A program made the translations under genes and the position numbers. Shown piece after piece: positions 8,476 to 17,255 of a stretch of 64,000 nt of DNA. The stretch is taken from assembly GCA_023401595.1 (NCBI GenBank), contig JAEXDQ010000020.1:1-64000 (forward strand). Reading direction: 5' to 3'. How positions within the stretch are numbered: the first letter of the stretch is position 1; every line of letters begins with the position of its first letter. Under the pieces are notes generated by a model. The model made no database searches and was not told the DNA's origin. It saw nothing but the letters and a program-made list of their open reading frames with translations. The DNA is from Spirochaetota bacterium. GTDB taxonomy: Bacteria; Spirochaetota; Spirochaetia; Sphaerochaetales; Sphaerochaetaceae.

Positions 8476-9134
8476 TGGTAGTCGCTATCGATGGGCCCGC
8501 GGGCGTCGGTAAAAGTACGATCGCAAGGATGATCGCTGACCGCTGTGGGTTTTATTATCTCAATTCCGGTAGTTTCTACAGAGCCGTCGCATGGAACTAT
8601 CTGCAAAAGCACGGCGAGCCTACCGATCGGGAAAAGGTGCTGGCTTCGGCGAAGGCCATCAGGTTTTCCATCGTGGACGGGCGGCTGTGCCTCGACGGCG
8701 CGGATGTCGAGGCGTTCCTGCATACCCCCCAGGTGGATCTGTGGGCGTCGAAGGTCTCCGTCGATCCCGCGGTACGGCAGGTCGTGAACGACAACCTGTA
8801 CGAACTGTCCAAGGGCATGGATATCGTCGCCGAAGGCCGTGACATTACGACCGTGGTGTTTCCGGACGCGGAATGCAAGTTCTATTTCGACGCGTCCCCC
8901 GAAGTGCGGGCCAGAAGGCGACTGGAACAGCATCCTGGTATGCTCCAGTACGAGCAAGTCCTGAAGGAGATCGTCGAACGGGATGAAATCGACCGGAACA
9001 AGCCTGTCGGCGGGTTAAAGATTGCGTCCGATGCATGTTATATTGATACCTCGTACTTGACCATTGAGCAAGTTTGTGAGAAAGTGGTTACTGCTATATT
9101 TGCGCGTAAAACGCTTAGTAATAGGAAAAACTAG
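8475..9134 (+). CDS. cmk: Cytidylate kinase
   Basis: Phosphorylates CMP and dCMP with ATP. The P-loop IDGPAGVGKST is near the N-terminus, followed by YLNSGSFYRAVAW, which is the substrate-binding region, and the AEGRDITTVVFPDAE motif. The ATG overlaps the stop of the preceding gene (TGATG). At 219 residues it has normal length for the short-type enzyme. It is followed within 16 bases by rpsA, a linkage common in bacteria. Confidence 0.95.
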   Translation: MVVAIDGPAGVGKSTIARMIADRCGFYYLNSGSFYRAVAWNYLQKHGEPTDREKVLASAKAIRFSIVDGRLCLDGADVEAFLHTPQVDLWASKVSVDPAVRQVVNDNLYELSKGMDIVAEGRDITTVVFPDAECKFYFDASPEVRARRRLEQHPGMLQYEQVLKEIVERDEIDRNKPVGGLKIASDACYIDTSYLTIEQVCEKVVTAIFARKTLSNRKN

Positions 9135-9150
9135 GATCAGGAGAAATCAA

Positions 9151-10857
9151 GTGGCTGAAGAGAAAGAAATGGAAGAAAAGAAAACCGACATGCAGACTTT
9201 GCTGCAGGAGGAGTATCTTAAATCTCTTGATGGAATCGAAGACGGTCAGCTCGTTACCGGTACTGTAGTTCAGGTCAACAACGAGTATGTGTTTGTGGAC
9301 GTCGGTTATAAATCCGAAGGGCGTATCCCTCGTGATGAGTTCACTACGATTCCTGAGATCGGCGACCAGGTCAAGGTCGTTATCGTCAATAAAGAAGGAA
9401 AGGGTGGACAGATCGTCGTTTCCAAGAAACGCGCAGATGTGAAAGAACGTACCGACGTCCTGAAGGCCGCCGCTGAAGCCCGCACTCCTGTCGAAGGCAA
9501 ATTCGTCAAAGTCATCAAGGGTGGCTTTGAAGTGGATCTCGGTGGAGACTACAGAGGCTTCTGTCCGCTGTCCAAGGCCGATGTCGTCCGCGTCGAGGAT
9601 CCTGAGACCCTGATCGGGATCACCGATTATTTCATCATTGACAAATTTCATGGCGGGACCAAGCTCAAGAGCGTCGTTTCCCGTCGTGAATACCTTGAGA
9701 AGAAGATCAAGGAAAATAAAGAGAAGTTCTTCTCCACCGTACAGATCGGCGATGTGGTCGAAGGCGTCGTGAAGTCCTTTACCTCGTTCGGCGCGTTCAT
9801 CGACCTCGGCGGTTTCGACGGTCTGCTTCATATCAACGATATGAGCTGGGGCCATGTGACCCGTCCGAAGGATTTCGTCAAGAAAGGACAGGTCGTGCAG
9901 CTTCGCCTGATCAATATCGATCCCGAAACCCAGAAGATCAACCTTTCTCTCAAGCATATGCAGGAAGATCCCTGGACTACCTTCGAGGATCGGTATCATG
10001 TGGGCGACGTGGTCAAGGCTCCTGTGACGAAGCTGACCAGTTTCGGCGTATTCATCGAGATTGAACCGGGAATCGAAGGCCTTGCCCATATTTCTGAGCT
10101 TTCGTGGACGAAACGGATCAACAATCCCAAGGAAGTCCTCGATATCGGCGATGTCGTGGAGGCGAAGGTCCTCGGTTACGATCTGGACAAGAAGCGCGTG
10201 TCCTTGGGACTCAAGCAGCTTGAGCAGAACCCTTGGGATACCATCGCTGAAAGATATCCTATCGGCATGACGCTTTCCAAGCCGGTCGTCAAGATCACCA
10301 ACAGCGGTGCGTTCATCAACCTTGAAGAGGGGATCGACGGGTTCCTCCATATCGACGATATCTCCTGGACCAAGAAGGTCAAGAACATGGCTTCCTTCTG
10401 CAATGAGGGCGATGTGATCGACGTCGTGGTCACCAAGGTCGAACCGGAGAACCGCCGCATCCGTCTTGGCGTCAAGCAGCTGGAGGGGAATCCCTGGCAG
10501 ACGCTCCGCCACGATTACCCGAAATACAGCACTATCAGTGGAGAAGTCTCCAATGTGACTGATTTCGGTGTGTTCGTGAAGGTTCTCGGGGGAATCGAAG
10601 GTCTGATCAGCAAGTACAATCTTGTCGGCCCGGACGAGGAATATACCGACGCCGTACTCGGCAAGTTCAAGGTAGGCGATCCTATCACCGCCATGATCGT
10701 CGAGTGCAATCCGACTACCCAGAAACTCTCCCTTTCCATCAAGGAGATGGTCAAGCGTTCCCAGCAGTCCGAGATCGCGAAGTACATCCAGGACGATGAA
10801 GACGATGGCGACACCTTCACCTTCGCTGATCTGATGCGCTCCAAGGATGAGAAATAA
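9151..10857 (+). CDS. rpsA: 30S ribosomal protein S1
   Basis: S1 helps the small subunit bind and unfold mRNA leaders. The 568 residues contain six S1/OB repeats; the canonical repeats 3-6 show the pattern G-x-V-x-x-FTSFGAFIDLGGFDGLLHIND. The start is a GTG at 9151 with AGGAG seven bases before it; a longer frame beginning within cmk lacks a ribosome site. This is the last gene of the scpA operon, and a terminator follows. Confidence 0.96.
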   Translation: MAEEKEMEEKKTDMQTLLQEEYLKSLDGIEDGQLVTGTVVQVNNEYVFVDVGYKSEGRIPRDEFTTIPEIGDQVKVVIVNKEGKGGQIVVSKKRADVKERTDVLKAAAEARTPVEGKFVKVIKGGFEVDLGGDYRGFCPLSKADVVRVEDPETLIGITDYFIIDKFHGGTKLKSVVSRREYLEKKIKENKEKFFSTVQIGDVVEGVVKSFTSFGAFIDLGGFDGLLHINDMSWGHVTRPKDFVKKGQVVQLRLINIDPETQKINLSLKHMQEDPWTTFEDRYHVGDVVKAPVTKLTSFGVFIEIEPGIEGLAHISELSWTKRINNPKEVLDIGDVVEAKVLGYDLDKKRVSLGLKQLEQNPWDTIAERYPIGMTLSKPVVKITNSGAFINLEEGIDGFLHIDDISWTKKVKNMASFCNEGDVIDVVVTKVEPENRRIRLGVKQLEGNPWQTLRHDYPKYSTISGEVSNVTDFGVFVKVLGGIEGLISKYNLVGPDEEYTDAVLGKFKVGDPITAMIVECNPTTQKLSLSIKEMVKRSQQSEIAKYIQDDEDDGDTFTFADLMRSKDEK

Positions 10858-10873
10858 TTGCCTTCTAGCTATG

Positions 10874-10896
10874 GGCGGCTATCAATAATAGCCGCC
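10874..10896 (+). terminator. Terminator after rpsA
   Basis: A perfect 9-bp stem (10874-10882 with 10888-10896) with a 5-base loop is followed by a T-containing AT-rich stretch. Confidence 0.65.
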
Positions 10897-10931
10897 TTAT
10901 AGTATTAATCCTTGTAGCGGAGATAATTGAA

Positions 10932-11624
10932 ATGAGCAATAAGAATGATCAGAAGATAGTTGAGACGAAAAGTGAGAAGATGCAGAAGGGGCTTTCCAAC
11001 TTTATTATCGGCAACCGGAAGTTGTTGATAATCATTGGTTGCGCCATCTTGGTCGTCTTGATCGCTTTGGGTGTGGTCCTGTACATGAACGACCGGAATC
11101 TGGAGAAGCAGTTTACTCAGATTGATTCCTTGCAGTCCACGTATACCGCTTTGATGGCGGAAGACGCGACGGCGGAGGGGTATCAGGCCAAGATGGATTC
11201 GCTGGTCGCCGATCTGGAGGCTCTCTCCGTGTCCGGTGGCAAAAAATATCCCGGCGCTCGTGCGATGTATATGCTCGGCCTCATCTATCAGGACCAGGCT
11301 GACTATCAGCGGGCGATGGACGCTTTCCTCGACACCCATTCCCGTATGTCCGATACGTACCTGGGTTCGTTGGCTCTGTTCAACGCAGGCGCTTGCGCCG
11401 AGGATCTTGGCGACGGTGCGAAGGCTATGGAGTACTATCAGAGGGTTTGGGACGACTATGGCAATCAGGCCGCGGAAAGCCCGAAGGCGTTGTTCGGGAT
11501 CGCTCGTCTGAACGAGAAGGCCGGCGATACCGAGTTGGCTAAAGCTACGTTCCAGCAGCTCGCCGACGAATTCCCGTCTTCTGAATATGCGAAACTTGCG
11601 CAGAACCGCTTGCTTCTCCTATAG
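10932..11624 (+). CDS. Membrane-anchored TPR protein (YfgM-like architecture)
   Basis: A 230-residue protein with a short basic cytoplasmic N-terminus, one membrane segment (about residues 33-54, LLIIIGCAILVVLIALGVVL) and a periplasmic part with about three TPR motifs, for example ARAMYMLGLIYQDQADYQRA and KALFGIARLNEKAGDTELA. The topology is that of YfgM and related tetratricopeptide proteins, which help secreted proteins fold, but similarity at this level does not prove function. It stands alone between the rpsA terminator and a lipoprotein gene. Confidence 0.75.
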   Translation: MSNKNDQKIVETKSEKMQKGLSNFIIGNRKLLIIIGCAILVVLIALGVVLYMNDRNLEKQFTQIDSLQSTYTALMAEDATAEGYQAKMDSLVADLEALSVSGGKKYPGARAMYMLGLIYQDQADYQRAMDAFLDTHSRMSDTYLGSLALFNAGACAEDLGDGAKAMEYYQRVWDDYGNQAAESPKALFGIARLNEKAGDTELAKATFQQLADEFPSSEYAKLAQNRLLLL

Positions 11625-11697
11625 TGACAAGTAGTAGAGTAGGCCGGAAATAGGGCAGGTGCGTTTTGCCCCATCCGTCCGCTATGAGAGGTCTCAA

Positions 11698-12579
11698 ATG
11701 AACAACAGACGCCAGAGGATCAGGTTTATCACCAGACTATCCAAGCGGGCGTCTGTTTTTTTGTCCATGTGTGTATTCGCTGTGGTTTGTATGGCTTGTG
11801 GAATCCCTCAGTGGTTCTTTGTGTATGATACCACTGATCTCGACTATATCTGGCGGACTTCAAACAGTACGTTCGTCACCGATTTCAGCGGGTATGCGGT
11901 CAATCTCAGTTTTACTGATACGGCTTCCTCAAGCCTTGCAAAGATTGGTTCTTCGGTGAGCCCTTCGTTGATGTTTTTCTATGTGATCGACAGTCAGGAT
12001 ACCATAACGACATATCGCGACAATATCATTTCCCGGTTTACGTCCGTGTATAAGCTCAACGGCGCAGGTGTACCGCTGAGTTATGCGGAAGACGGGAGCG
12101 TCCTTGTCTATTCGACGGGTTCCGCCGCCAACGGCGATAAGGTTGACTACAAGCTGTATCCTTTTTCTTTCGAAGGTCAAAAAGTTATCGCTCCGGGATA
12201 TATGCTCAATCCGAGCATGTCCGGTCAGAGCAAGGATTCCTTGTCCGGCGTCCTGAAGCTCCAGAATTTTTCTACAGGCGACGTCCAGCGAGTCTTGAAT
12301 CTCTACTATGGCGGTGAAGCTACCGTTGGTCCTTCGACGCAGCTTGGTAGGGTCGGGCGATACGACAACAGCAATTTCTATTATGCGTATTCTCAACTTC
12401 CGCCGTCTGCGATCAACGCCGATTACAATAGGATCAACAGCGACAGTGAGAATATCTATCTCCATGTCTTCGTCGCGTTCAATGCCACTCCAAGCAGTTC
12501 CCTCGACCGGTTCAACAATATTTTCTGGAGCCGGTTGAAATACGTAGGTTGGATAAAGCTGAATCCTCAAACCACATAA
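11698..12579 (+). CDS. Predicted lipoprotein, unknown function
   Basis: The first 34 residues form a signal peptide: basic stretch, hydrophobic FLSMCVFAVVCMAC, with the lipidated Cys at residue 34 in a relaxed spirochaete-type lipobox. The remaining 260 residues are rich in Ser, Tyr, Asn and Asp, consistent with an extracytoplasmic beta-rich protein, and I recognise no domain. GAGGT is about 8 bases before the ATG at 11698. Codon use resembles its neighbours. A paralogue of an outer-surface lipoprotein is possible. Confidence 0.75.
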   Translation: MNNRRQRIRFITRLSKRASVFLSMCVFAVVCMACGIPQWFFVYDTTDLDYIWRTSNSTFVTDFSGYAVNLSFTDTASSSLAKIGSSVSPSLMFFYVIDSQDTITTYRDNIISRFTSVYKLNGAGVPLSYAEDGSVLVYSTGSAANGDKVDYKLYPFSFEGQKVIAPGYMLNPSMSGQSKDSLSGVLKLQNFSTGDVQRVLNLYYGGEATVGPSTQLGRVGRYDNSNFYYAYSQLPPSAINADYNRINSDSENIYLHVFVAFNATPSSSLDRFNNIFWSRLKYVGWIKLNPQTT

Positions 12580-12701
12580 CCGTATTTTCAGGTAACAAGT
12601 GGTAAATATTCTTTATATCTTTTACTGTATATAATGTGCATTCTGTCAACTAAAAAACAAAGTTCCTTACATCCACCACATATTTGAATGAAAGACAAGC
12701 A

Positions 12702-14546
12702 TTATTCTACAGTGACCGACTTGGCGAGATTCCTTGGCTTGTCAGGGTCGTTTCCACGTTGTACGGCGCAATAATATGCGTAGAGCTGGCAAGGTATGAT
12801 CGACAGCATCGGCGTGAACTGATCTGCGACCACGGGCAACCTGAGCGTTTCATCAGCCGTGTTGTCGAAGGCATCAACGTCGTCGAACGTTATGGCCAGG
12901 ACGGCCGCGCCGCGGGCTTTCACTTCCTTCATGTTGGAATCCATCTTGTCGAACAGGCTACGCTGTGTGCAAAGCGCCACGACCAGTGTCGAGGTATCAA
13001 CCAAGGCGATCGGGCCGTGTTTCAGTTCGCCCGCCGCGAACGCCTCGGAATGCGTATAACTGATTTCCTTGAGCTTGAGAGCGCTTTCGAGGCTGATCGC
13101 ATAATCAAAGAGACGCCCCATGAAAAAGACCTTGGTCTTGTTGAAATGCCGCGCGGCGAAGCGTTGGATTTCATCCTGCATGGCAAATATCTTGTCCGCG
13201 GCTTCTGGAATACGTTCCAATTCCCCGAGGTACCCGTCGAGCTGCTCGACAGTGATATTGCCCCGCAAGGCTCCCAGCTTCAATGCGAGCAGATAGAGAC
13301 AGGACAGCTGGGTCGTGAACGCCTTTGTGGAGGCTACGGCTATTTCCGGTCCCGCCCAGGTATACAGAACGGAATCGGCTTCCCGGCTCAACGTTGAGCC
13401 GACCACATTGGTTATCGCCAGGATTTGGGCGCCGGAACGTTTCGCCAGACGCATGGCGGCCAACGTATCCGCCGTCTCGCCCGACTGGCTGATCACGATG
13501 AATAGATCCCTGTCGCTGCAGATCGGTTCCCTGTACCTGAATTCGCTTGCTATGTCGACTTCGACGGGAATTCTCGCGAAATGCTCGAAAATATATTTTC
13601 CGACTACCCCGGCATGCCAGGCCGTGCCACATGCTATGATGAATATCCGGCTGTCCGGAGCGCTCCAGCGTTCCCAATCCTCTACTTCGCGCAGGTCGAC
13701 GGAACGGAAGCCGGTAGCTTCGTCGATACTGATTCTGGAACGGAGCGTGTCGGTGATCGCCTTGGGCTGTTCATGGATTTCCTTGAGCATGAAATGTTCA
13801 TACCCACCTTTTTCGGCGGCGGAAACATCCCAGTCGATATGGACGACCTGCTTTTCTATTCTGTCGCCGTCCTCTGAATAATACTCGACATGATCACGGA
13901 ACAATACCGCCAGCTCATAGTCGTTGAGGTACGTGACCTCTCTGGTATGCGCCAGGATCGCCGGAACGTCCGAAGCTATGAAATTACCGTTCTCTCCGTA
14001 TCCGACGACCAATGGACTGTCCTTGCGGGCCACGATGATTCTGTCGGGCGCATCCTCGCAGAGTACGCCGAGCGCATATGAGCCTTCGATTCGCTGCATG
14101 GTCTCACGCACGGCCTGCAGCAGGTCCCCGTTGTAATGGAAATCGATAAGATGCGCTATGACCTCCGAATCCGTCTGGCTGCGGAACGTCACGCCATGCT
14201 TCTCCAGCCAGTCCCTCAGCTTCGCATGGTTTTCGATGATACCGTTGTGGACGATGGCTATGTTTCCTGAAACGTCGGTATGCGGATGTGAATTGACGTC
14301 GCTTGGTTCCCCATGGGTCGCCCAACGCGTATGTCCGATACCGATGGTCCCCTGGACAGGCCCTTCCTGTTCCAGAAGCTCCTCAAGCCGGGATAGCCGT
14401 CCCTTCGCCTTGCGAACCTTGACGACGCCTCGGTCAAGGACGGCGATACCCGCGGAATCATACCCCCTGTATTCCAGCTTTTTCAAAGAATCCACCAACA
14501 ACGGCGTAGCTTGTTCCACACCTACATAGCCGACAATCCCGCACAT
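12702..14546 (-). CDS. glmS: Glutamine-fructose-6-phosphate aminotransferase
   Basis: Makes glucosamine 6-phosphate for peptidoglycan and lipid precursors. The protein starts MCGIVGYVG, leaving Cys as the N-terminal nucleophile of the glutaminase domain after Met removal; GHTRWATHG is also present. Two SIS isomerase domains follow (FIIACGTAWHAG; SQSGETADT; AVASTKAFTTQ), and the C-terminus LAKSVTVE is typical. AGGAGG lies 9 bases before the ATG at 14546. No glmS ribozyme is recognisable upstream. Confidence 0.97.
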   Translation of the reverse strand: MCGIVGYVGVEQATPLLVDSLKKLEYRGYDSAGIAVLDRGVVKVRKAKGRLSRLEELLEQEGPVQGTIGIGHTRWATHGEPSDVNSHPHTDVSGNIAIVHNGIIENHAKLRDWLEKHGVTFRSQTDSEVIAHLIDFHYNGDLLQAVRETMQRIEGSYALGVLCEDAPDRIIVARKDSPLVVGYGENGNFIASDVPAILAHTREVTYLNDYELAVLFRDHVEYYSEDGDRIEKQVVHIDWDVSAAEKGGYEHFMLKEIHEQPKAITDTLRSRISIDEATGFRSVDLREVEDWERWSAPDSRIFIIACGTAWHAGVVGKYIFEHFARIPVEVDIASEFRYREPICSDRDLFIVISQSGETADTLAAMRLAKRSGAQILAITNVVGSTLSREADSVLYTWAGPEIAVASTKAFTTQLSCLYLLALKLGALRGNITVEQLDGYLGELERIPEAADKIFAMQDEIQRFAARHFNKTKVFFMGRLFDYAISLESALKLKEISYTHSEAFAAGELKHGPIALVDTSTLVVALCTQRSLFDKMDSNMKEVKARGAAVLAITFDDVDAFDNTADETLRLPVVADQFTPMLSIIPCQLYAYYCAVQRGNDPDKPRNLAKSVTVE

Positions 14547-14596
14547 GATCGTGTCCTCCTGGCCTCTATGAGAGTTCCTTCCCCATTTCAATACAC

Positions 14597-14614
14597 GATA
14601 CTATTGATAGTATC
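14597..14614. promoter_or_regulatory. Perfect palindrome upstream of glmS
   Basis: GATACTATTGATAGTATC is an 18-base perfect inverted repeat, 50 bases upstream of the glmS start. Its size and symmetry fit a dimeric repressor site, and the sequence contains possible -10 hexamers. No regulator is known from the window. Confidence 0.45.
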
Positions 14615-14720
14615 TGATTTTGCCCGGGCCTTGCTATGGAAACCATGAAGAATCATTGCTTTTTTTCAGCTGGGAATATCTTTTTTTGAATTTTTGTACC
14701 GTAGGAAGGATGTGTAGACA

Positions 14721-14748
14721 ATGCGTCTCGCTGAAAGACGAGACGCAT
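14721..14748. terminator. Hairpin downstream of mgtE
   Basis: A perfect 10-bp stem (14721-14730 with 14739-14748) with an 8-base loop lies 45 bases beyond the mgtE stop. T tracts are weak on both sides, so it is a possible terminator or mRNA 3'-end stabiliser. Confidence 0.4.
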
Positions 14749-14793
14749 ATGTCCGGTAACCGGCCGACATGCCGCCGGCATTGTTACTTGAAT

Positions 14794-16137
14794 CTAAATT
14801 CTGAGAAGGGCCTCGGCGATAGAGAAATAGATGACCAGGCTACAGGCGTCGACGATCGTCGTAATCAACGGAGCCGCCATGATCGCAGGGTCGAGCTTGC
14901 ATTTCTTTGCAATGATAGGCAGGATTCCCCCGATGGTTTTCGCCATGAGAACCGTAGCGTACAGTGCCAATGAGACCGTCATGGCCAGCATCCACTCTCC
15001 GTTCTCGGTGATCATCAGCCGGATGAAATTGACGCCGGCAAGTATGAAGCCCACTAATACCGCGACACGTACCTCCTTCCAGAGAACGGTCAATAGATTC
15101 TTCGTCGTGATCTCGTTGATCGCCATGCCTCGGATCACCAGTGTGGAGCTTTGACTGCCGGCGTTGCCGCCGGTGTCGGTAAGCATCGGTATGAACGTGA
15201 CCAATATGGGGAGGACTGAGAACGCGGCCTCATAGTGTCCCAGGATTCTTCCGGTGATCATTCCGCTGACCATCAGGACGAGAAGCCAGACAATACGGTT
15301 CTTGGCCAATGAGAACACACCTGTCTTCAGGTACGGTTTGTCGCTTGGCGCCATGGCGGACATTTTCTCGAAATCTTCGGTATTCTCTTCTTCAATGACA
15401 TCGAGGACGTCGTCGACCGTTATGATTCCCACAAGCCGGTTCTCCTGGTCCACTACAGGAATCGCAAGCAAGTCGTATCGACCGATAGTATCGGCGACAT
15501 ACTCCTGGTCATCGTTGGTCTTGACGGAAATCACATCCGTCTCCATCAAGGTCTCGATTCGTTGGTCGTCCGTCGCGAGCAGCAGCGTCTTGACGGTGAT
15601 GACGCCTTCAAGCGCACGGTTCAGACCGGTCACGTAACACGTATAGACCGTCTCCTTGTCCTCGCCTACGCTTCTGATATGGCTGATCGCCTGCCCTACG
15701 GTCATCTCCCTCTTGAGTTCGATGAATTCAGCCGTCATGATGGAACCAGCGCTGTTTTCCGGATACCGGAGGAACTGGTTGATCAGCTGCCTGTCCTGGA
15801 CGCTCGTATGCTTCAAGACGCGTTTCACGACGTTCGCAGGCATTTCCTCGAGCATGTCTACGGCGTCGTCGACCATGAGGTCCGCCATGATCGCCCGAAG
15901 CTCATCGTCGGAGATGTTTGCGATCAGCTGTTGCATCTGTTCCGTCGAAAGGTTGGAGAATACCTCGGCGGCGATATCCTTGTCCAAAGTCCTGAAGACC
16001 GTGAGCGCCTGGTCCGCCGGGAGACTTTCGATGAAGAAGGCGATATCGACTTCCTGCATATGGGAAAGCTCCTGCTTGAGGGCGCGCCAGTTGCGCAAGG
16101 TCACATAGTCACGCAATAGTCCAAAATTAGTTGCCAT
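14794..16137 (-). CDS. mgtE: Magnesium transporter MgtE
   Basis: Mg2+ channel/transporter of the inner membrane, 447 residues as usual. The order is MgtE N domain (residues 20-130), a CBS pair (about 130-250, with RLVGIITVDDVLDVIEEE) and five membrane helices (about 280-447) carrying the conserved PILVTFIPMLTDTGGNAGSQSSTL pore region. The N and CBS domains bind Mg2+ and close the pore in this family. The ATG at 16137 has no clear Shine-Dalgarno sequence. A possible leader peptide lies 60 bases upstream; no M-box riboswitch is seen. Confidence 0.95.
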   Translation of the reverse strand: MATNFGLLRDYVTLRNWRALKQELSHMQEVDIAFFIESLPADQALTVFRTLDKDIAAEVFSNLSTEQMQQLIANISDDELRAIMADLMVDDAVDMLEEMPANVVKRVLKHTSVQDRQLINQFLRYPENSAGSIMTAEFIELKREMTVGQAISHIRSVGEDKETVYTCYVTGLNRALEGVITVKTLLLATDDQRIETLMETDVISVKTNDDQEYVADTIGRYDLLAIPVVDQENRLVGIITVDDVLDVIEEENTEDFEKMSAMAPSDKPYLKTGVFSLAKNRIVWLLVLMVSGMITGRILGHYEAAFSVLPILVTFIPMLTDTGGNAGSQSSTLVIRGMAINEITTKNLLTVLWKEVRVAVLVGFILAGVNFIRLMITENGEWMLAMTVSLALYATVLMAKTIGGILPIIAKKCKLDPAIMAAPLITTIVDACSLVIYFSIAEALLRI

Positions 16138-16197
16138 CTGCTTAATTGAGACGGAGAGATGCGGTAGAACTCAAAAATGCAAGCAAAGAACCGCCGT

Positions 16198-16269
16198 TCA
16201 GACGGATAAAGATGACCTTCTACTTAGAGGATCATCGGAAACGCTTGCGCAATTGCCACATGTGTCCAC
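16198..16269 (-). CDS. Possible leader peptide before mgtE
   Basis: AGGAGG at 16278-16283 is followed after 8 bases by a GTG opening a 23-codon frame (MDTCGNCASVSDDPLSRR then SSLSV) ending at 16198, 60 bases before mgtE. The same site also sits one base before an ATG at 16276 that would give a 14-residue basic peptide (MSRGHMWQLRKRFR), but that spacing is poor. Such a strong ribosome site with no long gene suggests regulation of mgtE by leader translation. This is inference. Confidence 0.4.
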   Translation of the reverse strand: MDTCGNCASVSDDPLSRRSSLSV

Positions 16270-16390
16270 GACTCATTCCTCCTGGTAGATATGAATGTAT
16301 ACCCATTGCGGGCACCAAATAAAGAAATACCTCTTTATCACTTTTTTTTCAACCCGTTTTTGCGTATAGTGTCTGACAGGAGTACAAAAA

Positions 16391-17221
16391 ATGATTGAAT
16401 ATACATATGCCGATGCCTCTGATTTTGATGGAGCGTTGCATAATCTATACGAGATAGTCACGTTGCTGCGCAGTCCCGGAGGGTGTCCTTGGGATCGTGA
16501 ACAGCATTGCAAGGATGTCGTGCGGGCTTTGCAGGATGAGTGCTATGAATACCTCGACGCCTTGCAGGACGACGATACGGCGGAATGCCGCGAGGAAATC
16601 GGGGACGTCCTGATGAACCTGTTCCTCCTGCTTCGGATACATGAGGAGCAGAAGGATTTCCTGCCTGTCGAAGCCGTCAACGAGATATGCCGGAAACTGA
16701 TCAGGCGCCATCCGCATGTCTTCTCAACGGAGAGCGTCGCGGACAGTACTGAGGTCCTGACGCTTTGGAACAAGATCAAGGAGGACGTCGAGGGCCGGAA
16801 AGCTTCGGACGATGATTTTTTCAGCCGCGTCCCGAAGAGTCTTCCTCCTGTTGAAGAAGCCTGGGAAATTCAGAAGAAGGTCAGAAAGGTCGGTTTCGAT
16901 TGGCAGGATACCCAAGGGGTCATCGACAAGGTATGCGAAGAGCTTGACGAAGTGCTGGAAGCTCTCAATACCGTTGAACCCGACCAGGAACGCGTTGAAG
17001 AGGAAGTCGGAGACCTGCTGTTCTCCGTGATAAATCTTTCCAGAACGCTCAAAGTATCGCCCGGCAACGCCTTGCACCGTTCAAACCGGAAATTCCGCGC
17101 CAGGTTCAACCTTCTGGCCGAAAAATGCAAGGAACGCGGTATCGAGCTAAAGAAGGAAAATTTCTCGTCGATGGATGAAATCTGGGACGAAGTGAAGCGG
17201 GAAGAGCGTACTTCCCGCTGA
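16391..17221 (+). CDS. mazG: Nucleoside triphosphate pyrophosphohydrolase MazG
   Basis: Hydrolyses (d)NTPs to monophosphates and pyrophosphate, cleaning the nucleotide pool. The 276 residues carry two MazG folds, each with the metal-binding acidic helices: LLRSPGGCPWDREQ and EEIGDVLMNLFLLLRI in the first, EEVGDLLFSVINLSR in the second. AGGAG is 9 bases before the ATG. It converges on the radical SAM gene. Confidence 0.95.
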   Translation: MIEYTYADASDFDGALHNLYEIVTLLRSPGGCPWDREQHCKDVVRALQDECYEYLDALQDDDTAECREEIGDVLMNLFLLLRIHEEQKDFLPVEAVNEICRKLIRRHPHVFSTESVADSTEVLTLWNKIKEDVEGRKASDDDFFSRVPKSLPPVEEAWEIQKKVRKVGFDWQDTQGVIDKVCEELDEVLEALNTVEPDQERVEEEVGDLLFSVINLSRTLKVSPGNALHRSNRKFRARFNLLAEKCKERGIELKKENFSSMDEIWDEVKREERTSR

Positions 17222-17255
17222 TATCGACGGGGCGGCGCGCCAGCGGGATTGACGG

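Noticed and set aside
12600..12660. TATAAT-like promoter on the plus strand between the lipoprotein gene and glmS
   Set aside because: AT-rich DNA with no matching -35 element and no gene downstream on that strand.
14546..14640. glmS ribozyme
   Set aside because: The leader of about 50-90 bases is too short and shows no conserved ribozyme core.
16138..16390. M-box (Mg2+) riboswitch before mgtE
   Set aside because: None of the conserved M-box segments could be found on the minus strand.
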